In this document: piece after piece, positions 18,279 to 29,500 of the stretch
How positions within the stretch are numbered: the stretch's first letter is position 1
Layout of the letters: every line of letters starts with the position of its first letter
NCBI GenBank assembly: GCA_041751095.1
Contig: JBGSYC010000294.1
Coordinates: forward strand, 1 to 64,000
DNA length: 64,000 nucleotides
From: JADCRZ01 sp041751095
GTDB lineage: Bacteria; Bacteroidota; Bacteroidia; Chitinophagales; Chitinophagaceae
Direction: 5' to 3'
Position numbers and translations under genes: made by a program
Notes under the pieces: model-generated
The model's database searches: none
What the model saw: only the letters and a program-made list of their open reading frames with translations
Told to the model about the DNA's origin: nothing

Positions 18279-21200
18279 ATGATACGCAATGCTATCCTCA
18301 CCGTGGCTGTTTTATTCACGAGCGATCCGTCCCTGGCCCAGACCTCCTTTGATCAGAATCGCACAGTCATTTCTGCTGCTATGCCAGAGCCGGAGACGAA
18401 TGCCAAAATTATGCAATCGATGCAATGGCGTTTGATCGGGCCGTACCGCGGGGGCCGTTCGGTAGCTGTTGCCGGTCATCCCAAAGAAAAAACAACATTC
18501 TATATGGGCACCACCGGAGGCGGGGTATGGAAAACGGTAGATGGAGGAAAAGAGTGGAAAAACGTATCGGATGGTTTTTTTAAAACCGGCTCCGTGGGTG
18601 CTGTTGCGGTAAGCACATCAAACCCGCAGGTTATATATGTTGGGATGGGTGAGCATACCCTGCGTGGAAATACTTCGCATGGAGATGGTGTTTATAAATC
18701 GGTGGATGCAGGTAAAACATGGGCGTATGTTGGTTTGAAAAATACATATCATATCGGAAGGCTGCTGATTCATCCTACGAATGCGGATATCGTATACGTG
18801 GCAGCCATCGGTCATGCCTTTGGGCCCAATGAAGAACGGGGTGTATTTAAAACCACTGATGGAGGAAAATCATGGAAAAAGGTTCTGTATAAAAGCCCGG
18901 ATGTAGGAGCAATCGATCTCACGATGGATCCTGCCAATCCGGACGTAATGTATGCTTCTGCCTTTGAGTTTCGTCGCTTCGAGTGGGGCGTCCGCAGCTC
19001 AGGACCCGGTGCCGGTATTTTTAAGACTACCAATGGCGGTGAAACCTGGACTGATATTACCTTAAATCCAGGATTGCCTGCAGGAAAAAACCGCGGACGC
19101 ATCGGTCTGGCTCTTTCACCTTCAAAGCCGGAAAGGGTATGGGCTATTATTGAAGCTGAGAACAACCAGACCGGAATCTATCGTACCGACGATTCAGGAG
19201 CTCATTGGCAATTGATGAGCCAGTTTGCAGAAGTCCATCAACGCCCCTGGTATTATCATCACCTTACCGCAGATCCAAAAGATAGCTTGACCCTTTGGGT
19301 GATGAATATCGGGTTCTGGAAGTCAACAGATGGAGGAAAGAAATTCAGCAACGTGCCAACTCCTCACGGAGACAACCACCAGCTCTGGATTGATCCTGCC
19401 GACAATACAAGAATGATTGAAGCTAACGACGGGGGTGCAACAGTAACATTCGACGGAGGGAAGTCGTGGTCTTCAATTTACAACCAGCCAACGGCCCAGA
19501 TGTATCATGTTATTGCAGACAATAAATTCCCTTACCGTGTTTACGGCTCACAGCAGGATAATTCTACGATATCCGTTCCTATGCGTTCAGACAATGGCGC
19601 CATCTATCCGGATGATCTGTATTCGATCGGCGGTGGAGAGTCTGGCTATATTGCTTTTGACAAAAACAATCCCAAACTGATCTTTGCAGCCAACCATCAT
19701 TGGATTACCAGGCTGAACATGGAAACTAACCAGATTTCTGATGTGTCGGTAGTGCCCGAAGATAATTATGGGTACGGTTCTGCTGATATAAAATACCGTT
19801 TCCAATGGACGTTCCCGATCATCGTTTCCCCTCACAACAGCAATGTATTGTATGCCACGTCTTCTTATGTTCACCGGTCTTTAGACCATGGCAATAGCTG
19901 GGAAGTGATCAGCCCTAACCTGACCCGTTCCGACTCCGCAACTTTAGAGAAAACACCTACAAGAGATAAGCCCGAAATCGGGAAAGACTGGGGCCCGGTA
20001 GTAAGGGACAATACGGGAGTAGAATGGTATGGGACTATATTTTCATTCGCCGAGTCACCGGTAAAACCCGGAGTGCTGTGGTCCGGTTCAGACGACGGGT
20101 ATATACAATTGTCTGTCGATAATGGAAAAACGTGGAAGAACGTATCTCCCAAAGGAATACCTCCATATTCGCGGATGAGTATTATAGACCCGTCCGGCCA
20201 TGATCCTGCAACGGCATACGTAGCTGCGATCAGATACAAGCAGGATGATTTCAAACCGTATATCTATAAAACCAGCGACTATGGCAAAACCTGGAAAAAG
20301 ATTACGACAGGAATTCCTGAGGATGAATTTACCAGGGTGATACGCGAAGATCCTAAGCGGAAAGGATTATTATATGCCGGCACAGAAAAGGGTATCTATG
20401 TATCCTTTAACGATGGTGAAAACTGGCAGCCGATCCAGTTAAACCTGCCTGTTGTTCCGATACATGATTTAGCGATTCAGGACAATAGTCTTATTGCAGC
20501 TACCCATGGGCGGTCATTCTGGGTATTAGACAACCTCACCACCCTTCATCAGATTACCGCTGAAATAGAAGATGCTCCCGTTTATCTGTTCAGGCCAGCG
20601 CCAACGGTAAGGTATAGAGGTGGAGGAAAGCGGTCGGCTATCGGTTTCGAGGGCGCAGCACCGCAAAATGTAGGTCAGAATCCCCCCACAGGCGTAACGG
20701 TACAGTATTACCTCAAAGAAAAACCTAAAGGTGATATTGCTATCGAATTTATAGATGCGGCAGACAAAGTGATCAAATCATATAAAAGCAAGCCTGATCC
20801 TGCAACAGGCAAATCAGATTCAGCGACAAAATCCGATGAAACCGAAATGCGGATGCCTGTACGGAGAGGTACAAAAAAAGAACCCGTCTTAACTGCCCAA
20901 ACGGGAGGAAACAAATTTATATGGGACGACATGCGATACCCTGATCCGGCTGCGCTGGAAGGTATTGTTACACACGGAGTAGCAAGAGGGCCGTTGATTA
21001 TACCGGGGAAGTACAAAGTCAGGCTCACTGTTGATGGCAGGGCTTTTACAAAAGAGTTTGAGGTGGTAAAAGATCCACGCAACCCTATCACCCCCGCTGA
21101 ATATAAAGAGCAGTACGACCTGCTGATAAAATTAGGTGAAAGAATAACAGCGCTGCGAACGGCGGTAAAAGACATCCGGAGAATGAGGCTTCAGCTAGAC

Positions 21201-21491
21201 AGCACGAAACGAAACGATAAAGCAACAGAAGCCTTGCGGGATAAGCTGATCCGTATTGAAGATGAACTGGTTCAGGTAAAAGCAAAAGCAAACCAGGATC
21301 TGACCAATTATCCTGTAAAGCTGGATACCAAGCTGATTACGTTAGCGGCTTTTGTGGAATCGGGTGATGTTAAACCCCCCAGGCAGCACCAGGAAAAATA
21401 TACGGAACTATCAGAAAAGCTAAAAACGCAGCTTAAAATCCTCGATGAAGTAAAAAAGCAGATGCCGGCAAAAGCAAGTATGGGTTTTTAG
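18279..21491 (+). CDS. Large exported BNR/sortilin-type beta-propeller protein (A)
   Basis: A protein of about 1070 residues from the ATG at 18279, which begins a signal peptide (MIRNAILTVAVLF..LAQ). A start at 18198 would add 27 residues in front and has a better RBS, so the start is uncertain. The first 800 residues carry repeated SxDxGxxW-type BNR/Asp-box turns (KTVDGGKEW, KSVDAGKTW, KTTDGGKSW, KTTNGGETW, KTSDYGKTW), as in sortilin/VPS10 and sialidase-like propellers. A C-terminal region with a coiled, lysine-rich segment follows (about 950-1060). Databases often call such proteins glycosyl hydrolase, but I see no catalytic signature. A paralogue lies at 26519. The two bracket an M14 and an M20 peptidase, which suggests a role in protein or peptide handling. 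Confidence 0.85.
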   Translation: MIRNAILTVAVLFTSDPSLAQTSFDQNRTVISAAMPEPETNAKIMQSMQWRLIGPYRGGRSVAVAGHPKEKTTFYMGTTGGGVWKTVDGGKEWKNVSDGFFKTGSVGAVAVSTSNPQVIYVGMGEHTLRGNTSHGDGVYKSVDAGKTWAYVGLKNTYHIGRLLIHPTNADIVYVAAIGHAFGPNEERGVFKTTDGGKSWKKVLYKSPDVGAIDLTMDPANPDVMYASAFEFRRFEWGVRSSGPGAGIFKTTNGGETWTDITLNPGLPAGKNRGRIGLALSPSKPERVWAIIEAENNQTGIYRTDDSGAHWQLMSQFAEVHQRPWYYHHLTADPKDSLTLWVMNIGFWKSTDGGKKFSNVPTPHGDNHQLWIDPADNTRMIEANDGGATVTFDGGKSWSSIYNQPTAQMYHVIADNKFPYRVYGSQQDNSTISVPMRSDNGAIYPDDLYSIGGGESGYIAFDKNNPKLIFAANHHWITRLNMETNQISDVSVVPEDNYGYGSADIKYRFQWTFPIIVSPHNSNVLYATSSYVHRSLDHGNSWEVISPNLTRSDSATLEKTPTRDKPEIGKDWGPVVRDNTGVEWYGTIFSFAESPVKPGVLWSGSDDGYIQLSVDNGKTWKNVSPKGIPPYSRMSIIDPSGHDPATAYVAAIRYKQDDFKPYIYKTSDYGKTWKKITTGIPEDEFTRVIREDPKRKGLLYAGTEKGIYVSFNDGENWQPIQLNLPVVPIHDLAIQDNSLIAATHGRSFWVLDNLTTLHQITAEIEDAPVYLFRPAPTVRYRGGGKRSAIGFEGAAPQNVGQNPPTGVTVQYYLKEKPKGDIAIEFIDAADKVIKSYKSKPDPATGKSDSATKSDETEMRMPVRRGTKKEPVLTAQTGGNKFIWDDMRYPDPAALEGIVTHGVARGPLIIPGKYKVRLTVDGRAFTKEFEVVKDPRNPITPAEYKEQYDLLIKLGERITALRTAVKDIRRMRLQLDSTKRNDKATEALRDKLIRIEDELVQVKAKANQDLTNYPVKLDTKLITLAAFVESGDVKPPRQHQEKYTELSEKLKTQLKILDEVKKQMPAKASMGF

Positions 21492-21764
21492 TTTATTGCG
21501 TCTACCCGTAATTCCGGCAGGTTAGAAATGATCTTTGGGATCGCTATTGATGATCCTCAGGGGCGTGGCGCCTGCGCGGACAGGTTTGAAGAGAGTAAGG
21601 AAATCGTATATGCAATCGTTTTACAACAGGGTTCATATTCCGGTAAACAAATACGCATCTTAGTTGGGGCTCCTGCTTCAATACTATTGTTCATTCACAT
21701 CATAACACTGAAGAACTGACCGGAAGGATAGTATCTTTTAATTTTTAATTCAATTAACCAGTTG

Positions 21765-24563
21765 ATGCTCCGAAAATTTTCCGTATTTATTGTAATGCTG
21801 CTTTCAGCAACAACCGTTTCTGCCCAGTCGATCCCAACACCAAAGGAACATTTTGGTTTTAATATAGGGGATGATTACCAGCTTACGACTTACGACCAGG
21901 CAGAAGCTTACTTTAAAAAGCTGGCAATTTCCGACCGTACAAAGCTGGTCGATATTGGGCTTACTGAAGAAGGCCGCCATCAGTATATGCTGATTGTTTC
22001 TTCACCTGCTAACATTAAAAAGCTTGACCATTACAAAGAGATATCTCAAAAACTTGCGCGCGCTTCGGACCTTACCGAAGATCAGGCTAAAGCTTTGGCG
22101 ATGGAAGGAAAAGCTGTTGTCTGGATAGACGGAGGCCTGCATGCTACGGAGGTAGTGGGCGCACATCAGCTTATCGAAACAATGTACCAGTTTGTAACCC
22201 GGCAGGATACCGAAACCCTTCAGCTGCTCGACGAGGCGATCATCCTTTTTGCCCATGCCAATCCGGACGGGCAACAACTTGTTTCAGATTGGTATATGCG
22301 AACCACAGATCCTAAGAAACGGTCTTTTTCCCAACTGCCACGGCTTTATCAGAAATATATCGGGCATGACAACAACCGCGACTTCTTTATGATGAATATG
22401 AAGGAAAGCCAGAACATCAGCAATCAGCTTTATGTTGAATGGATACCTCAAATCGTTTACAATCACCACCAGACCGGTCCGGAGGGATCGGTGCTTGCAG
22501 GGCCTCCGTATCGCGACCCCTTTAATTACGTTTATGATCCGCTTTTGGTTACAAGCCTCGATGCCATAGGGGCAGCCATGATTAGCCGCCTGAATATGGA
22601 GGGTAAGCCAGGCTATACGCAACGTTCAGGCTCCAATTACTCAACATGGTGGAATGGCGGGTTGCGGACGACTCCTTACTTCCATAACATGATCGGGATA
22701 CTCACGGAAATCATCGGCGGCCCGGCGCCCTCAAGGGTGCCTCTGGTGCCCGGACGGCTTATACCAAATATGGCTACTCCTTTCCCGGTGACTCCACAGG
22801 AATGGCATTTCCGGCAATCGATAGATTATTCCGTATCTCTGAATTATGCAGTGGTGAATTTTGCGGTTAACAACCGTAAAGATTTGCTGTATGGCATATA
22901 CCGGATGGGTAGAAATTCCATTAACAGAGGCAGCAATGATTATTGGACGTTATCGCCGAAGTATGTTGATTCTATCAATAACGCTTACCGTAAAGATCAG
23001 CGGAATACACGGTCTGTCGGGTCGGCCAATTCTAACGAAGGAGGTGTAAGGTTAGGAACACTTGATACCATTCCGCAGAAATATTTCAATGTTGTATTAA
23101 AAGATTCAACGCTGCGTGATCCGCGGGGGTACATCTTTTCTGCTGATCAGCCCGATTTTCCCACTGCTGTAAAATTTATCAATGCCCTTATCAGGTCGGG
23201 CATTCTGGTGCATAAGGCAACGGCTGATTTTTCTGTGGAAGGCAAAAAATATCCTGCCGGATCTTATGTGATCAAAACAGCCCAGGCCTTTCGTCCGCAC
23301 CTGATGGATATGCTGGAGCCCCAGGATCACCCCAATGATTTTCTGTATCCCGGAGGACCACCGATTCGTCCCTATGATGCGGCAGGCTGGACACTGGCAT
23401 ACGAAATGGGCGTAAAATTCGATCGTATATTAAATGGTTTTGAAGGCCCGTTTCAGCAGGTGCCTTATGGCAGTTTACAATCTCCGAAAGTTCAGGGCAG
23501 CGTAGCCGCTTCAGGTGGTTACCTTCTTGATGCCCGTTCCAACGACGCATTTATTGCTGTCAACGACCTTTTAAAAGCAGGCATAGAGGTGTACCGGTCA
23601 CCGAAAGGCATCGCAAATATCGCGGGAACTGGTCCCGGTACATTTTTTATTCCCGCAGGCGGAAGAGCTATTCTTCAAAAAGCCGTAGCGGAATTGGGAG
23701 TAAAAGTTACCAGCAATGCCAAACGCCCTGCTGATGCCGTAAGGGTGTCACCTTTGCGGGTCGGCTTATGGGATAATTATGGAGGCTCTATGCCATCAGG
23801 CTGGGTTCGCTGGTTAATGGAACAATATCATTTTCCTTTCCAGGTGATTTACCCTGGTGAAATTGATAAAGGCAATCTGCATAACAAGTATGACGTGATC
23901 GTATTTGTGACCGGAGCGATCCCTGCTGTTGGAAGTGGCGTTTCGCCAGCCCGGGGGTATGTATCAAGGCAGCCTAAGCCGGAGGAAATTCCCGCAGCAT
24001 TCCGGCCCTGGTTAGGAAGAATCAGCGCCGACACGTCAATCCCGCAAATTAAGTCTTTCCTCGAAGCCGGCGGGTTGGTAGTGGCCGTAGGAAGCAGCAC
24101 AAATCTTGCCTATCATTTAAAACTTCCGGTGAGAAATGCTTTGGTTGAAATCATCAACGGAGAGGAGCGTAATTTGCCGGGTGAAAAGTTTTATATCCCT
24201 GGCAGCATTCTGCGGGTTAGTATTGATTCCACGCAACCCGCAGCATGGGGAATGGCATCGGTTAGTGATGTATACTTTGATGCAAGCCCGGTCTTCAATC
24301 TGGCCCCCAATGCTATTGCGAAGGGGAAGGTAAAACCGCTGATGTGGTTTTCTTCTGATAAACCGTTAAGAAGTGGCTGGGCCTGGGGGCAATCCTATTT
24401 ACAGGATGGCGTAGCAGCTTTTTCAGCACAGGTAGGTAAGGGTACTTTATATGCATTTGGACCCGAAATTGCTTTCAGGGCTCAGACACATGCAAATTTT
24501 AAGTTGCTCTTTAATCAGTTGTACAGGGTTGATCAAAAAGCGGAAAGCCGAAGGAACTTATAG
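21765..24563 (+). CDS. Exported M14-family zinc carboxypeptidase
   Basis: A 932-residue protein from the ATG at 21765 (the TTG just before it is less likely). The signal peptide ends near VSAQ (about residue 21). The M14 zinc site is GGLHATEVVG: His at 126 and Glu at 129, the H-x-x-E pair. The third ligand is His in NHHQTGPEG at about 234-235. A glutamate in ILTEIIGG further on could be the general base. A C-terminal part (about 550-920) has a glutamine-amidotransferase-like RVGLWDNYGG..GW..W segment that accompanies large Bacteroidota M14 peptidases. It would trim C-terminal residues from peptides in the periplasm. It follows the BNR propeller by 273 bases and precedes an M20 peptidase, supporting a peptide-utilisation locus. 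Confidence 0.92.
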   Translation: MLRKFSVFIVMLLSATTVSAQSIPTPKEHFGFNIGDDYQLTTYDQAEAYFKKLAISDRTKLVDIGLTEEGRHQYMLIVSSPANIKKLDHYKEISQKLARASDLTEDQAKALAMEGKAVVWIDGGLHATEVVGAHQLIETMYQFVTRQDTETLQLLDEAIILFAHANPDGQQLVSDWYMRTTDPKKRSFSQLPRLYQKYIGHDNNRDFFMMNMKESQNISNQLYVEWIPQIVYNHHQTGPEGSVLAGPPYRDPFNYVYDPLLVTSLDAIGAAMISRLNMEGKPGYTQRSGSNYSTWWNGGLRTTPYFHNMIGILTEIIGGPAPSRVPLVPGRLIPNMATPFPVTPQEWHFRQSIDYSVSLNYAVVNFAVNNRKDLLYGIYRMGRNSINRGSNDYWTLSPKYVDSINNAYRKDQRNTRSVGSANSNEGGVRLGTLDTIPQKYFNVVLKDSTLRDPRGYIFSADQPDFPTAVKFINALIRSGILVHKATADFSVEGKKYPAGSYVIKTAQAFRPHLMDMLEPQDHPNDFLYPGGPPIRPYDAAGWTLAYEMGVKFDRILNGFEGPFQQVPYGSLQSPKVQGSVAASGGYLLDARSNDAFIAVNDLLKAGIEVYRSPKGIANIAGTGPGTFFIPAGGRAILQKAVAELGVKVTSNAKRPADAVRVSPLRVGLWDNYGGSMPSGWVRWLMEQYHFPFQVIYPGEIDKGNLHNKYDVIVFVTGAIPAVGSGVSPARGYVSRQPKPEEIPAAFRPWLGRISADTSIPQIKSFLEAGGLVVAVGSSTNLAYHLKLPVRNALVEIINGEERNLPGEKFYIPGSILRVSIDSTQPAAWGMASVSDVYFDASPVFNLAPNAIAKGKVKPLMWFSSDKPLRSGWAWGQSYLQDGVAAFSAQVGKGTLYAFGPEIAFRAQTHANFKLLFNQLYRVDQKAESRRNL

Positions 24564-24796
24564 ACATTCAGGCAGCTAACCGGCATTAATTTGCTTAAAG
24601 GGTTTTATCAAAGCCAGCTGTGATATGCCTGAGTAATTTGCAGGTCGTATCCGTCCGTTCCTGAGACGTAAAGGCTTTCAATAGTGATACACTCACCCGT
24701 CAGGGCTTTTTAAAATACAGATCAGTTTTGTAGCGACCGGAGTCAACTAATCATCGGGATTAGATAATTGTACAAGAATTGCCAATTAAAAATGAT

Positions 24797-26122
24797 ATGA
24801 AAAAAGTTGTAAATATTATTTTGCCTGCCTTATTATTGATCTGCTCCCCATCCCGCCTTATGGCCCAGGAGGAAGCTGATACATCAGGGAAGACAAAGAC
24901 AGAAACGGTTGATAAAAAATACCAGGATAATATAAAAGCCCTTGTTAAGAAACCGGTTGTAATGAATGCTTTTAAACGCATTCTTGAACTGGAACCTGAA
25001 ACTCAGCAGAACTTAATTACGCTGACAGAAATACCTGCACCTCCTTTCAAAGAACAAAAAAGGGCAGAGAAGTTGATGGAAATGATGAAAGCGATTGGAG
25101 CGGATTCGGTGTGGATCGACATGGCCGGGAATGTCATCGCTCTAAAAAAAGGAAAGTCGGGTAAAAAAACAGTTGTTCTTGAAGGGCATTTAGATACCGT
25201 CTTTCCTGAAGGCACGGATGTAACCGTAAAACGTAAAGGAGACACCCTGATGGCTCCGGGTATTGGTGATGATACCCGTGGCCTTGCAGTACTGCTGACC
25301 GTAATGAAAGCGATGAAAAATGCCAATGTAAAAACGGATGCAAACATTTTATTTGCCGGCGTAGTAGGTGAGGAGGGATTGGGAGACCTCAGAGGCGTGA
25401 AAGAATTGTTTAAGCCCGGCAGGCAAAAAATAGATGCTTACATCGCCATAGATGGAGGCAGCATAGGAGGGATTACTTATGGCGGCGTCGGTTCGCATCG
25501 CTATAAGATCACTTTTAAAGGACCGGGAGGACATTCTTACGGAGCATTTGGATTGACGAATCCGCATCATGCAGCAGCCCGGGCGATATATTATTTTACT
25601 AAGGATGCCGATGCATATACCCGTACCGGTGCTAAAACAACCTATAATGTTGGCGTAACGGGTGGGGGGACTTCAGTTAACGCCATTCCTTTCGAATCAT
25701 GGATGGAAGTAGATATGCGTTCGGAAAGCCCCGAAAGGCTTGCCGGTGTGGATACATTACTTCAGGCTGCCATAAGAAAGGCCCTGCTCGAAGAGAACCA
25801 GGTGAAAAGAGCGGGCAAAGACCTGACCGTACAGGTTGACCTGGTTGGCGACAGGCCTTCAGGAGTACAGGATGCCAGGCTTCCGCTGGTGCAAAGATCG
25901 ATGGCCTCTGCTGTGTACCTGGGCGCAAATCCACAATTAGGAATGAGTTCAACCAATTCAAATCTCCCGATATCGAAAGGTGTTCCGGCCGTAACAATCG
26001 GCAGGGGAGGCGCAGGTGGCGGCGGGCATTCTTTAAATGAATGGTGGGTAAACGACAAGGGCCATCTTGCCATTCAACATGCGTTGCTGATATTGCTTGC
26101 AGAAGCAGGACTGGCCGACTAA
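24797..26122 (+). CDS. Exported M20-family metallopeptidase
   Basis: 441 residues from the ATG at 24797, which starts a signal peptide MKKVVNIILPALLLICSPS ending near MAQ. Co-catalytic dizinc site: GHLDT (His131, Asp133), GIGDD (bridging Asp about 158), GEEG (catalytic Glu and metal ligand, about 192-193), and a late GGGGHSLNEW histidine. The dimerisation domain starts near FKGPGGHSYG. This matches the M20/M25/M40 family, which contains dipeptidases, tripeptidases and aminoacylases. With the M14 enzyme upstream it would complete periplasmic peptide breakdown. The gap to the M14 gene is 233 bases with no visible element. The first 60 residues after the signal are charged and lysine-rich. Confidence 0.92.
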   Translation: MKKVVNIILPALLLICSPSRLMAQEEADTSGKTKTETVDKKYQDNIKALVKKPVVMNAFKRILELEPETQQNLITLTEIPAPPFKEQKRAEKLMEMMKAIGADSVWIDMAGNVIALKKGKSGKKTVVLEGHLDTVFPEGTDVTVKRKGDTLMAPGIGDDTRGLAVLLTVMKAMKNANVKTDANILFAGVVGEEGLGDLRGVKELFKPGRQKIDAYIAIDGGSIGGITYGGVGSHRYKITFKGPGGHSYGAFGLTNPHHAAARAIYYFTKDADAYTRTGAKTTYNVGVTGGGTSVNAIPFESWMEVDMRSESPERLAGVDTLLQAAIRKALLEENQVKRAGKDLTVQVDLVGDRPSGVQDARLPLVQRSMASAVYLGANPQLGMSSTNSNLPISKGVPAVTIGRGGAGGGGHSLNEWWVNDKGHLAIQHALLILLAEAGLAD

Positions 26123-26132
26123 GACCCGGGCA

Positions 26133-26290
26133 GGCGGCAAAATATGGCAAGTGCGTACGGCAGGAGATATCGGCGGGGATGGTTGGAGGGCGCGTACCCG
26201 GAGACATCGGCGGGGAACTCCCCCTACCATCCCAGGCGAGTCTCCGGCTCAGCGGCTTCGATCAGCAGCGGCTAAACCGGGACTCGCCGC
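26133..26290 (-). repeat. GC-rich degenerate dispersed repeat, copy 2 (inverted)
   Basis: Read on the minus strand this stretch aligns with the copy at 11760: CGGCGAGTCCCGGTTTAGCC, then CCGCTGAGCCGGAGACTCGCC, and at the other end CCCGCCGATATCTCC, GTACGCACTTGCCATATTTT. An internal part is duplicated (CCGCCGATGTCTCC and CCGCCGATATCTCC), as in copy 3. It begins about 10 bases after the M20 gene. A 15-base end segment, GGCGGCAAAATATGG, also occurs at 62775. The GC-rich sequence continues to about 26460 without a recognised element, filling the gap before the second BNR gene. Long frames here are artefacts of high GC content. Confidence 0.75.
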
Positions 26291-26518
26291 AGCGCTTCAG
26301 GTTGCCGTGAACGATAGGCCTCGGCTTGCATCCTCCGCACCGCCGAGTCCCGGGGTTTGACGGATTCCCCGGCTTGCCGGCCAGTGTGGGAGTGGCAGGC
26401 CAGGCATTGGCACAATTGCCGGGGCAGGTCGTCATCACTGCCTCTTGCCGCCGCTGGGCTAAACGTAAAAATGATTCACATCTCTGTAAACTATTTCTAC
26501 CTAAAATTTCCTGATATT

Positions 26519-29500
26519 ATGAGGCACATCAAATCTACCCTGCTGCTTTTGTTATTGAGTCTGGGTCTGGCAGGTTATGGCCAGAATAGTAAGAACAGCA
26601 AGAAGAGTAAAACAGAAAGTGTTACGGCAGGGACCACCTACGAACCTGAGCTTTACAATGGAATGCGCTGGCGTGAACTTGGGCCTTTCAGGGGTGGACG
26701 GTCTGGAGCCGTTACGGGGGTAAAAGGAAACCCTAACCTTTACTACTTTGGATCGGTTGGGGGAGGTGTATGGAGAACGAAAGATGCAGGGCAAACATGG
26801 GAGAATATAACCGACGGATATTTTGGAGGTACGATAGGAGCAATTGCCGTTTCAGAAAGTGATCCCAATGTAATTTATGCGGGTGAGGGCGAGCAAACGG
26901 TGCGCAGCAATGTATCTTCAGGCTGGGGCTTATGGAAATCTACCGATGCAGGGGAAACCTGGAAACATATCGGCTTGAAGGATTCCCGTCATATCGGGCG
27001 TATCCGTATCCATCCCAATAATCCTGATCTGGTTTACGTTGCTGTAATGGGCAATTTGTGGGTAGATTCGGAAACACGTGGTGTGTACCGCAGTAAAGAT
27101 GGTGGCAGTACGTGGGAGAAAGTGTTATTCGCCAGCAAAAGCGCCGGCGCCGTTGATCTTACATTTGATCCCGGCAATCCGCGGATATTATATGCAAGCA
27201 CCTGGAACATCAGGCGGAATGGCTGGCGGATGGATAGTGGGGGGCCGGATTCCAAACTATGGAAAAGCACAGATGGCGGCGATACCTGGACAAACCTTTC
27301 AGACGCTCCAGGAATGCCAAAAGGCATCAACGGCATTATTGGAGTAACCGTATCTCCTAAAAATTCAAGCCGGGTGTGGGCGATCATTGAAAATGCAGAA
27401 GGTGGTGTTTTCAGGTCGGATAATGCAGGAAAAACGTGGGTAAGAACCAACAAAGACAGGTCTCTTCTCCAGCGTGCCTGGTATTATTGCAGAATTTACG
27501 CCGATACGGAAAATGAGGATATTGTTTATATCATGAATGTCAGTTATGGCCGTTCGAAAGACGGTGGAAAAACCTTTGAGTTGTTTAATGCACCGCATGG
27601 CGACCACCACGATCTTTGGATTGATCCCGCTAATAATCAGCGTATGATCATAGCAGATGACGGCGGTGGGCAGGTATCCAATGACGGGGGAGCCAACTGG
27701 TCAACCTATCATAATCAACCTACAGCTCAATTTTACCGTGTTGTAACCGACAATCATTTTCCTTACCGTATCTATGGCGCTCAGCAGGATAATACCAGTG
27801 TGCGCATCAACAGCCGTAGTAAAGGCAATTCAATAACCGAGCAAGATTGGGAAGCGCTGTCTATTGGAGAAAGCGCCCACCTGGCACCAGACCCTCTTGA
27901 CGAGAATATTGTTTATGGCAGCGATTATAAAGGTAAAATGACGATGGTTAATACGTTGTCGGGACAGGATCGTTCCTCAAGCGTGTGGCCTGACTTACCT
28001 GCGGGATCGGGAGTTGATGTTATGAAATACCGCTTCAACTGGAACTATCCGATTTTGTTCAGTCCGCATAATCCCAAAAAGCTGTACGCAGGTTCAAATC
28101 ATTTACATGTGTCATTTAACGGCGGTGAAAGCTGGGACGTAATCAGTCCTGATCTGACGAGGGCTGAACCAGAAACCATGAGATCGTCAGGAGGCCCCAT
28201 TACCCAGGACAATACAGGCGCAGAGTACTACGCAAACCTTTTTGCCATAACAGAGTCGCCCTATACTGAAGGTGAGATATGGACAGGTTCTGATGACGGG
28301 CTGTTACACGTAACGAGAGATGCCGCAAAAACCTGGAACAATGTAACGCCGCCAACTTCTCCCAAATACAATATGATGAATTGTATAGATGTAAACCCTT
28401 TTGTAAAAGGCGGCGCATACGTAGCAGCAACTTCCTATAAATTCGGTGATTACACTCCCTACATTTATAAAACTGATGACTATGGCAAAACATGGAAGGT
28501 AATTACGAACGGAATTCCAAAAGACGAGTTTGTCCGTACCATGCGGGCAGATCCCAAACGTAAAGGATTGTTATACGCAGGTACTGAAAAGGGCATGTGG
28601 GTGTCGTTTGATGATGGGGCAAACTGGAATAGATTCCAACTTAATCTGCCTCCGGTGCCTGTTCATGACCTGGCCATTAAAAATGACAACCTAATCGCGG
28701 CTACGCATGGCCGTGGTTTCTGGCTGATCGATGATCTTACGCCGTTGCATCAGTTGAATGACGAGGTGGCAAAAAAGGAAGTATTTCTTTACAAGCCTCT
28801 GGCCGCTTACCGCATGGCTGGAGAAAGCGGTGGCAGGGGAGTAAATCGTAAGTTGCAGGGTGAGAACCACGCGGCGGGTGTTACGATACAATACTATCTT
28901 AAAGATGTAAAGGACTCATCAGAGGTTAAGCTCGATATTCTGGAATTAAACGGTAACCTGATAAGGTCATGGTCAAGCAAGTCCAAAGATCCTGCAAATC
29001 AGATTGAAGTGAAGAACGGTGGAAACAATTTTGTGTGGAACCTGAGGTATCAGGGGTATAAAACTTTTCCTGGTATGGTGTATTATGGTTCTCCTAATGT
29101 AGGCCCGAAAGCAGTACCGGGGAAATACAAAGTACGTTTAACAAAGAAAGGGCAAACACAGGAACAGGAGTTTGAGGTGTTAAAAGATCCACGATTAGCC
29201 ACTACACCGGAAGATTACAAAGCGCAGTTTGATTTTATCATCAAAGTCCGTGATAAGGTCAGCGAGGCCAACCAGGCTGTAATCGATATCAGGAAGATAA
29301 AAGAAGATATGGTTTATCTAAAGAACAAGATAGGAAGCGACGTGGCGTATTCAGATATCAGTAATGCTCTTAAGAAATATGATTCCGCATTATCGGTGAT
29401 CGAAAATACGATTCACCAGACCAAAAATCAGAGTGTTCAGGATCCGCTTAACTATGGTATTAAATTAAATAACAGGCTTGCTTTTTTAATGGCTGATGAG

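Noticed and set aside
21528..21719. 63-codon frame between BNR protein A and the M14 gene
   Set aside because: It has an ATG but no RBS, signal, domain or coding-like composition that I can support.
26041..26514. Several long arginine- or proline-rich frames after the M20 gene
   Set aside because: They lie in the GC-rich degenerate repeat where stops are rare; no frame is conserved in the other two copies.
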